Shown here: positions 10,871 to 21,068 of the stretch, piece by piece
Position numbering within the stretch: position 1 is the stretch's first letter
Layout of the letters: each line of letters begins with the position of its first letter
From: Cerioporus squamosus
Lineage: Eukaryota > Basidiomycota > Agaricomycetes > Polyporales > Polyporaceae
Assembly: GCA_022592435.1 (NCBI GenBank)
Contig: JABYQS010000001.1
Coordinates: 868,001-932,000, forward strand
DNA: 64,000 bases
Direction of reading: 5' to 3'
Made by a program: the position numbers and the translations under genes
Notes under the pieces: generated by a model
What the model was told of the DNA's origin: nothing
The model's input: the letters and a program-made list of their open reading frames with translations, nothing else
Database searches by the model: none

Positions 10871-12310
10871 CTATGCCCTATCCGCGACGAGCAAAGCTGT
10901 CCGCAAGAATACTTCTCTGGCCTCGCTATCTCCGGAAGAGTCATGACCAGCGGTTCTCCTCCTCGTCTTCTTCCACAGCTTCCACACCCCTTCCAGCGCA
11001 GCCTGGAGGTCCTCCTCGTCCTCGTCCTCGCCTACGACTGCGGGCTGTACACCAGCGGTGACATTCAATGACGACATCACAGAGGTATGGTAACCCGTCT
11101 CGTTCGCGTCAACCCGTCCAGCAACGACGTCTGTTCCCTGCAATCCAAGGACAGGCGAAGACGACGAGTCCGACTCATCGCTGCCACCAATGGTAGGTGA
11201 GCTGAGATCTTCCTCTACGACGAAGGACCCGTCAGGCGCAGCGCTCTCCGCAGGGCTTTCGCGTGGTGAAATAGTGGAGAGTAGGTGTGCTAGTTGGGTC
11301 GGAGAAGCCGGATCCCACCTCGAGTTGCTCCGGGGTCGGGGCATGATCGAAGGCGGAATAGGAAGCGGCTCAGCATACGTATCCTCCGACGGGACGCGCA
11401 CCGGAACAGGAAGCGGTACAGGAGATTCCTGTGCCTTCTCGCTCCCCGTATGTACCGGAGGTAGCGGTTTCCGACGGGCCTGGGGTATTGGTGAGGGTAT
11501 CGTAGAATCCGCCGTTCCTGAAAAGTGTGCGTGAGAACGGATGCTGACAAGGTCAACGACAGAGGCCCAGTATAGGTCATCGTGCACCAATGGTGGTGGG
11601 TGTATATGTCACTTCGGGACTGCGGGAATATGACTGACCTTGCACAGAGGCATACTGGGCCCAATAGGCGTCCTCGGACGAAGCAGCAGTGTCCTTGGCG
11701 GAACCAGGTGCTCCCTCCCCGTAGTGGCTGTCGCCGATGTCGCTCGCGCCGTACGCATTCCAGTAGTCGTCATCGTCACTGTCGTCCTGGAGGCCGTCGA
11801 CATCAAAACTGCGTGGATATGATGATGCAGCGATCGAGTGCAAGCAGACAGGGTTGGGAGCAGCGGGAGGCACGAGCACGTCTTCGAGTTCCGCTCGACA
11901 TCCGGGCGGGAAGGGCATCAAGTCCGTGTTATGGTACCTCCAATTCCCAGCATCGTCGTCCCACTGCAGGAGGACCCTGGGACCGCTTTTGTGACCCGAG
12001 GAGAGGTCAACATGCGCGAAGAAGTCTTCACCGTCGAATGAATACTGCACGGGAAGACGGTCGGATGATCGTCATCTATAGGTCGTGGGCGATCCTCCAG
12101 AAGCTCGATAATATGAGCCTTCTTCTCCGGTGACGATGGCCAGCATAAGTACTCGTCCGGTTGCTCCGGGGTAAGATGGAGAAAGTGATGGCGCTGCAGC
12201 AAAGGCTTGGACAGCAGGTGCGGTGGGATCGCGTGCGTGAGCTGCGAGGGGGGCGAGATATACTGGAGGAGAACGTGCACGACGTTCGGCGAGAGAGGTG
12301 AGGGCGACAT
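10871..12310 (-). CDS. Uncharacterised fungal protein, acidic C-terminal half; frame broken near 12052
   Basis: The start MSPSPLSPNVVHVLLQYISP at 12310 is followed by LLQRHHFLHLTPEQPDEYLC, AHIIELLEDRPRPIDDDHPT and, in another frame, VQYSFDGEDFFAHVDLSSGH and LLQWDDDAGNWRYHNTDLMP. The two frames meet at the GGG run 12051-12053 (CCC on the coding strand): adding one base restores a continuous HPTVFPVQYSFDGEDFF, and no intron fits. After an intron at about 11521-11633 (donor gtcagt, acceptor ttttcag), a long Pro/Ser-rich and then acidic segment follows (GEDEDEEDLQAALEGVWKLW), ending VFLRTALLVADRA. There is no signal peptide or membrane segment. The N-terminal half looks like a folded globular domain rich in aromatic and His residues. 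I do not recognise the family beyond saying it looks like a conserved basidiomycete protein. It shares a 266-bp divergent promoter with the GPI-type gene at 12577. Confidence 0.65.
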
Positions 12311-12576
12311 GGGGAAAGAGAGAAGAGCAGCGACGTATAGGAACCCCGTGAAGTCGAGAGGAAATACCCCGGAATGCGGGGTCGCTCCGTCCGCGCCGTG
12401 GGTCCTCCCAGCAGACGCCCGTAGGCCGGAAATTGCCGCACAGGCGTCTCTCGCTGCGCCGGTCTCAGGCTCAGCAGAACGCCTGCAGTGCAGAGTCCAG
12501 GCAACGTCTTTCCTTCAAAGCCTGACTAGCTTCGCTCCTTCGCTCCGTGCCTCCTCCTCCTCACACTCACGATCTC

Positions 12577-13210
12577 ATGCGTTGCACATACGTCCTCACC
12601 TGTCTCCTTCTGCCTCTGCTTGCCGTGGCCCAGGTGCGTATGCCCGTTCGGTGCTCCACGTCCCGTCCCTTAACCCCGCTCTGTCTCCCTCACCAGTCTT
12701 CCACGGGAGGTGCTAGCGCAAGCGGAAGCGGAAGCACGTCCCCTGCACAAACCAGCTCTGGAAGTGGTGCCCAACCCGGCCAGACAGGCTCCACCTCTGG
12801 CGGTCCCACATCTAGCGGTGGAAACAGTACCGCCTCTGCTACCCCGTCCATCACGGTCATCACCTCCGTATTCACCACCGCCGTACTCGGAAGCAACCGT
12901 GTACTGTCCACCCTCACCTCGACCCAGCTCATTACGAGCACCATCCAGCCCGCCGGTGGGAGCAGTGGAGGGACCTCTGCCCCGGCGAGTACATCGTCCT
13001 CTTCCCTTCCTCCCCCGACAACTGCGCCTGTCAGCATCGACGGCGGAGGGTCCATCGCCGGAGGTGCTCCAAGTCCAGGAGCGTCGGGTGCAGGTGGCGT
13101 CTTTGGTCCGGATGACAGCTACACCTGCGGCGGCACTGGCTCACCACGTGAACCTCGTGCTCGTAGCAATTGCCGGCGTAGTGGCGGGCGGGGCGCTGGT
13201 GGTCATGTAG
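12577..13210 (+). CDS. Ser/Thr/Gly-rich secreted protein with probable GPI anchor; C-terminal frame uncertain
   Basis: The start MRCTYVLTCLLLPLLAVAQ at 12577 is a clean signal peptide ending exactly at a 63-nt intron (12634-12696, gtgcgt...caccag). The mature part is low complexity (SSTGGASASGSGSTSPAQTS, TSSGGNSTAS, TSTSSSSLPPPTT) with a conserved-looking strand block ITVITSVFTTAVLGSNRVLS, LTSTQLITSTI, then SPGASGAGGVFGPDDSY. In the frame used so far the tail is Arg-rich and ends at 13239. A neighbouring frame instead gives AAALAHHVNLVLVAIAGVVA, GGALVVM and TAG at 13208-13210, which is a textbook GPI-attachment tail, so I end the gene there and infer a one- or two-base error near 13119-13128. 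The product is a mucin-like wall or membrane glycoprotein with no enzymatic motif. The 63-nt intron has no stop and keeps frame, so an unspliced form would also be translatable. Confidence 0.68.
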
Positions 13211-13658
13211 GGAGGAGATGGATGTGGCTGTTGGTATGAGACAGGTCGGGTCGGTGATTGGTTGTGGTTGGATGTGTCTCATCTCACATTGGCATCTGCA
13301 TGGACAACTTGTATGACACTCACGGACACTGCTATCGTATGTGCGTAATTGGACCTAATTGGACAGTAGCATGTGCGTGCGGTTGCTCTCTGTTCTGAAC
13401 TTTCGTTCGTTCTTTGTGCGTAGGGCCTCGTAGGGCCCGCGTAGATTTCGAATCTCGATCGGATTGCTGTAGCACTTGCTTGCCGGTGACAGCGTTGACG
13501 CGACTCGAAGACCCCGTGAGAGTCGGAAAACTTGTCGGCGATCGATGTACAGACCCTTCCTCCAACTGCGTCGTCTTTCACGGTTGTATCGTCCAGCGAC
13601 TGTCTCTGTGTCTACTTCTCGGTTGAGAACTTCCTCTGTGTTTCACCAACAAAGTCTC
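13211..13658. other. Intergenic: 3' flank of GPI-type gene and MYG1 promoter
   Basis: This stretch contains a short tandem repeat of taattggac (two copies near 13345-13365) and pyrimidine-rich sequence before the MYG1 start. No coding region is seen. Confidence 0.4.
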
Positions 13659-15046
13659 ATGTCTACGTCTGCGGAGCACCCGGCTAAGAAGCAGAGAATG
13701 GACTTGTCGAACTCGAAGGTTCGTACATACCCTCTCCAACTGTCTCAACTGAGTTACAAGTCACACACAGGTGATTGGAACGCATAATGGCACCTTCCAT
13801 TGCGACGAGGCTCTTGCTGTCTTCCTCCTCAAGAGGACCACGGCTTATGCAGATGCGGGTACGCAGTCATCCACCGTATCTTTGACAGAACTACATTCAC
13901 CTTGCTGCGTCTGTCAGGCCTCAAGCGCAGCCGAGATCCCGCCATCCTCGACACCTGTGACATAGTCGTAGATGTTGGTGGCAAGTATGATGAGACGACC
14001 CAGCGGTTCGACCACCACCAGCGCGGTTTCAACGAGATCTTCGGGCACGGCTTCGAGACGAAGCTGTCTTCTGCGGGGCTTGTCTACAAGTGAGTTATTC
14101 CCTACCATCTTTTTCTCTTCTATTCTATTCTCAACATGCCTTCCATATGTCGCGTGCCGCAGACACTTTGGAAAGGAGATCATCGCCAATCGCCTCCAGA
14201 TCCGTCAAGACGACCCCAAGATTGAGACTTTGTGGCTGAAGCTCTACAAGGAGTTTATTGAGGCGATCGACGCCATCGACAACGGCATCAATCAGTACCC
14301 CACAGACCTGCAGCCCAGGTACCGTATCAGGACCGATGTCTCTGCCCGCGTCGGGTACTTCAATCCTGCATGGAACGAGCCGGCCGATGCACAGATTGTC
14401 GACGTGAGTACCACCCCTAGTGCATGTTCACTTAACGCGAGGCTCACAGTATGCACGTTCAGGCGAAGTTCCTCCAGGCCTCTACCATGGTCGGGACGGA
14501 GTTCTTGGACCGACTCGACTACTATGCCAAGGCGTGGCTTCCGGCGCGCGACTTGGTCGTCGCTGCCCTTGAGAAGCGCAAGCAGGTGGACCCGCAAGGC
14601 AGAATCATCTTATTCGAGCAGTTCGCCCCGTGGAAGGTAGGGTGTCTTTCCTCTATCCCTTCCGCACACAATGACGAGCGATACTCTAGGAGCACCTGTT
14701 CGAGCTTGAGGCGTCCCTGGGGATCCCCGAGGCTGAAAAGCCGCTCTACGTCCTCTATCCTGACGAAACTGGGGGGAACTGGCGCATCCAGGCTGTCCCG
14801 GTCGCGCCCGAAAGCTTCGAGAGCAGGAAGGCGCTCCCCGAGCAATGGCGTGGTGTCCGCGATGACGAGCTGTCGAAGCTATCCGGCGTTGAGGGCTGCA
14901 TTTTCGTCCACGCCAGCGGCTTCATCGGCGGTGAGTGCCCATGCATATCTCACGTGTATTGTTATCCAGTTACTCAAGGCTTAACTACAGGCAACAAGAC
15001 TAAGGACGGTGTCTTACGCCTGGCAAATCTTGCCCTCGACATGTAG
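13659..15046 (+). CDS. MYG1: MYG1 family exonuclease (UPF0160, DHH-like)
   Basis: MYG1 is a nucleus- and mitochondrion-associated 3'-5' RNA exonuclease with a DHH-like active site. The start MSTSAEHPAKKQRMDLSNSK at 13659 gives a short basic leader, then an intron, and VIGTHNGTFHCDEALAVFLL carries the HNGxFHxDEA metal site. A second intron joins DAG to LKRSRDPAILDTCDIVVDVG, followed by KYDETTQRFDHHQRGF with the DHH motif. Further exons read HFGKEIIANRL, LYKEFIEAIDAIDNGINQYP, RVGYFNPAWNEP, FLQASTMVGTEFLDRLDYYA, ARDLVVAALEKR and YVLYPDETGGNWRIQAVPVA, then CIFVHASGFIGG and NKTKDGVLRLANLALDM with TAG at 15044-15046. All catalytic residues I can recognise are present, and length and order match the family over its whole extent. 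No frame break is found. Confidence 0.95.
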
Positions 15047-15525
15047 GGAAGGAAAATGATTGGACCAGCAGGGTTAGGAAGCAAAGCAGACGACGGAAGA
15101 CGAAACTGAAACTGGATCCTTGACACGGTGCTACGCAGCACCGATTCTTCCGTCCGGAAGATATACGAGGCAACGCCTCGTTGGTATGACCAACATACCT
15201 CGTCGATCAACGACGATGCCAAGCCCTCAGGGTTGGGATACTCGGTGAGCCAGGTGCCTCCCAGGGTACGTCCCGCTTATGCAGGACGGGTGGCGATTAG
15301 TGCGACTCTCGAGAGAATGAAACGTACAAGCTGTGTACCTGCGATGGGCTCTGGTAGTTAGCATGCACCATCGGCTTTGCTTGAATATATATGTATGCAG
15401 AGATTCAGGCTGGCAGTTTGCTCGTGTCTGCCGTTGGAACCGCCGCTGGTCCTTCGACGTTTCCGGGCCGGTTGTACTCCGGCTACCCCAGACTCGAGCT
15501 GCGCGTCTGTAAGTTGTCCTCCGCC
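15047..15525. other. Intergenic between MYG1 and the SurE-like gene
   Basis: About 480 bp between two plus-strand genes should hold the MYG1 3' UTR and the SurE-like promoter. A TATA-like tatatatg lies near 15386. No gene is seen. Confidence 0.4.
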
Positions 15526-16979
15526 ATGTCCACACTCGGCCGTAAACCTAGGGTGCTCTTGACTGCAAGTACATCCGTCTTCTCTGTCTCTGTGAGAATG
15601 ATAGGCTGAGCTAGCCGGCTAAGAACGACGATGGTCCTCCAGGCGATGAGTCTCCGTACATTTATGGCTTGTATCGGCACCTCACCAACGACTTGGGTAT
15701 CTCTCTCGCTTCAACTGGAAAGCAAGGCGCGATGTTGAAGGACCATGTACAGGTTGGGATGTAAAGGTCGTCATTCCCAGCTCGCAGAAGTCATGGATTG
15801 GTACGTCTCCAAATGCCGTGGTCTCCTTGGGAAGTCGAGAGCGATGAGCCTGAGGGGCTTCGTGCAGGCAAGGCGTACCACATCAAGGAGATTGTCAATG
15901 GCAGATACTACTATCCCAGAGACCCCGGTACGTTCAGTCCTCAATACGCTCATTTCGTCTGCTCATATCAGAGAAGATGGGCAGGGGGAGATCTCTGAGA
16001 TTTCGCGACCTCTGATAGAGGGTGAGGTTGCGGAATGGGTCCTGCTGGATGGGGTGGGTGCTCCTGCTGCATATCGCAACCGGACCCACGCCGAGAGACT
16101 GACATAGGGAGGGCTAGACACCGGCTACTTGCGCGAACATTGGCCTCCACAACCTATACCATGGCGAGATAGACTTGCTGGTATGTTCGTACTCGTGTAT
16201 CCCGTGGCATCGCTGTCTCATCAGCCTCCTTCCACAGATATCCGGACCCAATCTTGGTCGTAACAGTTCAGGTCAGTAGGCCAACAAAGTGCTCTTTGCC
16301 CAGAGGACCAATGCCTCCTGTCCGTATAGCTGCGTTCGCCCTATCTTCTGGAACGATAGGCGCAGCGCTCTCGTCCGCGCTCTCCAAAGTGCGCTCTGTC
16401 GCCCTCTCATACGGCACTGTCATCCACCCTACCCCCGACACGTTCTTCGAGCCCGCCCACCGCCTCGGGGCGCGCGTCATCTCGCACCTCTGGGACAACT
16501 GGGGCCTCGACGACGGCGGACTGCGGCAGGGCGAAGTCGACCTCTACAACGTGAACATTCCGATGATCGAGGGCCTCCTGAGCGAGGCGGGCCTCACGAT
16601 CTGCTGGACACGCATCTGGCGCAACTCGTACGGCCGGTTGTTCAAGGCGCACCGCGAGCGCGACCCTGCCGCGCAGAAGACGATCTCGGCGGCGGGCCCG
16701 GACTCGCCTGGCGAGGATCCGCAGGGCACGCGCACAGGGATGTTGGACCAGCAGGCGTCGCCAAAGGAGGTTGGAGGCCTGGTGTTCAAGTTCGGACCGG
16801 ACATGTCGGACTTGATCAACCCTGCTGCCTCGAGCGTGCCAATTGGGACGGATGGCTGGGCGATCAGGAAAGGCTGGGTCAGCGTCACGCCTATGCGTGC
16901 GACGTTCGGAGAGCCCACGGATTGGAATGTCGAGAGAGAAGAGGACATGGAGAAGAAGGTATGGAAGTTGAAATTGTAG
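15526..16979 (+). CDS. SurE-like 5'/3'-nucleotidase/phosphatase
   Basis: SurE proteins are metal-dependent acid phosphatases and nucleotidases; in yeast the domain occurs in Pby1. The start MSTLGRKPRVLLT at 15526 joins over a GC-AG intron (15565-15623) to NDDGPPGDESPYIYGLYRHL, giving the TNDDG metal motif. Then come GWDVKVVIPSSQKSWIG, KAYHIKEIVNGRYYYPRDPE, DGQGEISEISRPLIEGEVAE, WVLLDGTPATCANIGLHNLY, HGEIDLLISGPNLGRNSSAA (the SGPNxGRN substrate loop) and FALSSGTIGAALSSALSKVR. The C-terminal exon is long (DTFFEPAHRLGARVISHLWD, DLYNVNIPMIEGLL) and stops with TAG at 16977-16979. There is no tubulin-tyrosine-ligase domain as in Pby1, so it is the single-domain form. No signal peptide, so probably cytosolic. 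The 3' exon has unusually high GC and a long overlapping frame, which is a shadow. Confidence 0.92.
15565..15623 (+). other. GC-AG intron (59 nt) in the SurE-like gene
   Basis: The donor reads ACT|gcaagt and the acceptor ctaag|AAC. Splicing here joins LLT to NDDGPPGDE, which restores the family's invariant TNDDG motif. No GT donor nearby gives that join. Confidence 0.85.
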
Positions 16980-17237
16980 ACGGTATGCAGCCTGCAACTG
17001 CGGGGTGCTTGGATCTACCAGCTCGGATATAGTGCACTTGACCAGCAATCAATTGTTATACAGCATCTATTCGTAAGCAGTCCGTGATAGTACATCTCGA
17101 CGTCGAGCAGGTTCGTTATTGAAAGGTTCATGAGCTGGTACGTACTGCCTCCGGGCGCGTGTACGCAGAGGCATGGGTCCGTCGAGAGATAAGTCACGGA
17201 ACCTGCCAGTCATGGGACAATATGCGCAGCATCTGCC

Positions 17238-19187
17238 CTATAGAACGGATAGCGCAAGGATAGAAATGGTGAGACCGAGGGCGAACACCTGGCGGAGCGT
17301 GGGCGAGCGGAGGTCGCTGCGCGCATTACCAGTAGCAAGACCCGTGAGGGTTTGCTTCCGATACACCTTGAGGTTGTTGATGTTCCAGGACGCATTCTGT
17401 GCACGGGTCGCTCATCAGGTGTGCGAGCCAGAGGCATGCGGCAAGAAGGACGCACCACGAAGTTGCTTGGATCCATCAGGCGATCCGTGCACGTCCCAGG
17501 GCACCCCGAAGTGGCGTACGAGTTCCCCGCCCAATCACCTGTGCACCACGTCAAATCATATCAGTGGACGCCTGGGCGGTACCTGTTGACTTTGCCTTAC
17601 CGCAGAAGGTGATATCTGCGCAATGGCCGGTCAGCCGATAGAGCGGATATGACCGGGAGCTGAAGTGTACTCACCGAAGACGATGGAGTGGTTCACAAAG
17701 TTGGCAATGGGATCGCAACCGCTCGGATCTAGCGCTGCGACAGGCTCACCCCAGCTGGAAGGGTCAGGTTGGCCAGCGAGCACGTCCTTGGGCACAGCGG
17801 CACGGTAGAACGACCCTGCGGAAGACTTGATCAATACCAAAGCGCAGAAGACAAGGACCGGAACGCACAAACTGCTATGCCTGTATCGTCCCACTTCATG
17901 GCGAATACACCCCCGCCCTGTGCGTCGAAAATGGGTCCATAAGATGCACGGCTCCATTCAGTGACACCACAGCCCGCGTTTCCGTTGGCGTTTCCGTCGC
18001 AGTTGGTATTGGGCACCCCGTTACTTGCCTGTGCAAGCCGTCAGGGTCACACTATGATGAGAGCAACGCGCGTACATACGACTACGGTGCCAGTGAACGT
18101 CGTGTTAGGGTTGAGGGTGCAATCTGTATACACGTAGTGAGTGTGCGTCACTGAAATCAAAGATAGCATGGACATACTTGGCCCAGTATGCCATGTCACC
18201 TGGTTGTGCGCGTTGTCGTGCACGCCTTCGATGATATCAATCTCGCCAGTCTGAGGACTCAAAACTTAGCTACGCCTACCACGAGTTAGACTTAAGACTT
18301 ACGTAGGGCCACTGCCCGCCGCCGAGGGTCCACCATGCGGGCCAGACGCCTGTCCATATGACCTCAATGCAAGTGGAGGGATGAGCGAACTGTCTCCTTA
18401 CCACAACCCCATGGAGCATGGTTCAGGTCGAGGATGAACAGCCCTGCACGAATTTGAGCGTGATCTATCAACGTGCACGATTCCCCTTACCAGTGTTGTA
18501 TTGCTTCTGGCTAGATATACGAACGCTGAAGGACGGGAGTTAGCACTGCTGCACGCTTGTCGAGGCACGGCTGAGGCTCCGCGTACATACCTGTTACGGT
18601 ACACGCCAGATTCTAGCCAGGTCGTGTCATCCCCCTTCATGATGACTTTGCCATCGTCAGTGATGAAGGTGAGATTATGGGCTAGGGCAGTATCCCGGTC
18701 TGTGTAGCTGTAGTGACCATGGTGGTAGGTAGGTTCACTTTAGGATGGGGTTGGCTCGAACGTTGATATAGTTTCACTCACTTCACCATGCCACTGCATT
18801 CACAAGGACGTCATGACCATGCACCTCTCCGCAAGTAGACTCGCAACGTACTGGGTAGGATCACTTCCCGTGAAGAAATCGAAAGTGCTGCGCGTGCACA
18901 ACGGTCAGCGCCACCATAGATGAAGTCTGTGAACGAACCACGCACTCGAAGAATGTTGCTCCCGCATACGTATCCTGGATCGTCCAGATGAAATTCGAAC
19001 CGTTCTTACTGGTCTGCAGGACCGCCCGCTTCTCGACGGACACGGCTTGTGTCACTCCGGCGCTGCCCAAGAGCAGTAGCAGGCCAGCTTTCGAGGCCAG
19101 CAGTCCAGTAGACGAGCGGAGCGACCCAGGTGCGAGTCTAGCAACAGAGAGCAAGGACAGAAGCGTCAAAGGAAGGACAGAGAACAT
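17238..19187 (-). CDS. GH16 family endo-beta-1,3(4)-glucanase-like protein with C-terminal membrane/GPI tail
   Basis: GH16 enzymes of this type act on beta-1,3/1,4-glucans in the wall. The start MFSVLPLTLLSLLSVARLAP at 19187 opens a long hydrophobic leader. Exons then give IWTIQDTYAGATFFD, TFDFFTGSDPT, a 12-nt microexon, HGMVNYTDRDTALAHNLTF, DDGKVIMKGDDTTWLESGVY, QKQYNTGLFILDLNHAPWGC, IWPAWWTLGGGQWPYTGEID and IIEGVHDNAHNQVTWHTGP. GEIDIIEG contains the catalytic ExDxxE. Later exons read GCGVTEWSRASYGPIFDAQG, DPSSWGEPVAALDPSGCDPI and CPGTCTDRLMDPSNF, then NASWNINNLKVYRKQ and a hydrophobic tail VFALGLTISILALSVL before TAG at 17238-17240. The tail suggests a GPI or membrane anchor. A strong TATA box precedes the gene. 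Intron-rich (ten or so introns); all joins inspected keep frame. Confidence 0.9.
18782..18793 (-). other. 12-nt microexon of the GH16 gene
   Basis: The acceptor gaatgcag ends at 18794 and the donor gtgagt starts at 18781, leaving TGGCATGGTGAA. Joined to ...CCCA upstream and CTACACAGAC downstream it encodes PTHGMVNYTD, matching the family's conserved segment between the GSDPT and TA blocks. The flanking introns are 58 and 74 nt. Confidence 0.8.
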
Positions 19188-19900
19188 CGAAACTTGAACT
19201 GAAGAGTAGGGGACTTAGTCGGTGCGCCCGAGATGACGGCAGAGCTGCTTATATAGCCGTGACTGGAGAGGAGCTCGTGGATCCGGGTCAAATGAAAGCG
19301 TTTCTTATGGGTGTGTCTGGGTATCGGGTGCGTGTCCGTCCGAGTCTATAGCCAGTGCGAGCATGCGACACAGAATCTGTCGCCGGAGACAGCGAAGAGC
19401 GGGGTGATCGTGAAGCACAGAGCTGACAAGTTTGGCCGACGTCAAGCTTGGAGACAAAAGAGCGAGGTTGCTCTCGGACCTCGGGTCAAGCAGCCGTCCA
19501 GATGATCCAGCTCTGCAGACAGCACTTCCACGTCGTGATCGTGGATATCCCTTCCTCGCCTGGCTGCGGAGTTCCCTGCGCTCCATACAGTCCCGGAACG
19601 TGTCTGCCTCATGTCGCTCGGACGCTTCTCGAACTTGGCCGTCATGTCCATCTGTTCCTGGGAGCGTCGCGCGCACGATATACTTAGCACACTCAGGTCG
19701 AATCGTACACGAACGGTTACACTGTGGGCAATGCACACCAATTCCAAACGCAGGCAATACAGGAGGCAGATGACCTCTTTTGGCAAGCTGCACGAGGCAT
19801 ACATCCATAACGAGCATGAGAGGACATGGGAGCGCAGTATATGATGGTGGTAGGGGCGATATGCATGACACAAAACAAATACAGAAACAGACACGACCGT
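19188..19900. other. Intergenic between GH16 promoter and eL15 3' end
   Basis: About 710 bp holds the GH16 promoter (19188-19300) and the 3' flank of the minus-strand eL15 gene. Overlapping open frames on both strands (19430-19890) are biased by GC content and match no family I know. No RNA gene is recognised. Confidence 0.4.
19248..19258 (-). promoter_or_regulatory. TATA box of the GH16 gene
   Basis: The minus strand reads GGCTATATAAG about 61-71 nt upstream of the start codon at 19187. It is the strongest TATA match in the window. Confidence 0.6.
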
Positions 19901-20220
19901 CTACCGGTAGCGGCGGAGGCTGAGCGTGTTGTGCTTCTTCCAGGTCGACCAGCCCGGAGTGTGGTTGTAACGGTGACCCTTGCCGAGACCACGGTTCTGG
20001 GGGAGGAGGGGTCCTTGAGCATCTGCAAAGCCCTATGTATCATACTCGGACTGACCTGCTTGCCAACAGAGGTGAGGCCACGAGACTCGCGGTGCTTGTG
20101 CACGGGCTTCGTAATCCAGTTGATCCTGGCATCGCGGCGGATCTACATGCAAGTTTTGAGCATATCGCAGGATGCAGAATCAAAAGGTTACGCACGGCCT
20201 TGTGGTTGGGGTCGACGAGA

Positions 20221-20257
<37 letters not shown>

Positions 20258-20721
20258 TCCAGTACGAGTTGAGCACGCGCAAGTTGCCGCACCGCCTGCC
20301 AACACGCTCCTCCGCAACGCTCCGCAAGCCGCGCTGAGGCTTGAGCTGGTTGACACCCTGACGGACAGGCTTGCCGTAGGTGGCACCTGCGCGACGCTAA
20401 GTCCCACTTGCAGAGAATGGATGTATATGCGACGTACCCTTGGGACCTGCTTCTTGCGGTTACCACGGCGAACGCGGATACGGTAGATAACGTAGCCCTG
20501 CTTGGCCTTGTAGCCAAGACGGCGAGCCTTGTCCGGGCGAGAGGGGCGGGAGGCGCGGTGGATGACGTTCAGCTGGCGGTACTCCCAGCACCTGCAGCTC
20601 AATGAGGACAATGGGGAGTGCGTAGCTGGTCAAATCCTACCCACCGGACGCGCAGAAGGAAGCGGAGGACATCCGACTGCTTCTTTTTGTAGAGCTCGCC
20701 GATATACTTGTAGGCTCCCAT
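19901..20721 (-). CDS. RPL15: 60S ribosomal protein eL15
   Basis: Structural protein of the large ribosomal subunit. The start [20 protein letters not shown] at 20721 continues FLLRVR, and after an intron (donor gtgggt, acceptor ctgcag) [51 protein letters not shown]. The next exon gives [20 protein letters not shown] and [20 protein letters not shown] with VDPNHKAVR; then come [44 protein letters not shown] and [11 protein letters not shown] with TAG at 19901-19903. Length and order match the roughly 204-residue family throughout. A cag-type acceptor (ccgcaag) directly precedes the ATG, suggesting a non-coding first exon, as is common in ribosomal protein genes. Divergent from the MYND gene. 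Confidence 0.97.
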
Positions 20722-21068
20722 CTTGCGGGCTGGAGGAGAGACAAAGTCAGTTTCGCCGCAAGATGGAGTGACATCCGGATGCCCAGTCGCCCATCCACCC
20801 TCTTCCCGCCATTCTTTCGCCAACTCCGTCCAACAGCAGCATTTGGGGCTTCATCCGGACTGTCTAGCATAGGTTCAGATGCTCACCTCTTGTGTCTTGA
20901 GGGTAGTCGGGGGGTCGTCGAGCTGTTTTGGTGTATGGCAGACGAACTCTCAATCTGCATGGGCGCCCGGCGAACTCCGAATAATCACGTGCCTCCCTAA
21001 ACCGCGATAGCCGCTGAACGCGACGCGTCGCGACTCGCGACTTCAAAGTTGACCACATCCGCGCAGAC
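20722..21068. promoter_or_regulatory. Bidirectional promoter of RPL15 and the MYND-protein gene
   Basis: The two start codons are 347 bp apart and face away from each other. The RPL15 side is pyrimidine rich on its coding strand and probably contains a 5' UTR intron ending next to the ATG. No TATA box is evident, which is usual for ribosomal protein genes. Confidence 0.55.

Noticed and set aside
16289..17032. Two long overlapping frames on both strands over the SurE 3' exon
   Set aside because: They shadow the high-GC SurE coding exon, which carries the recognised domain; the others have runs of Arg/Pro/Leu and no motif.
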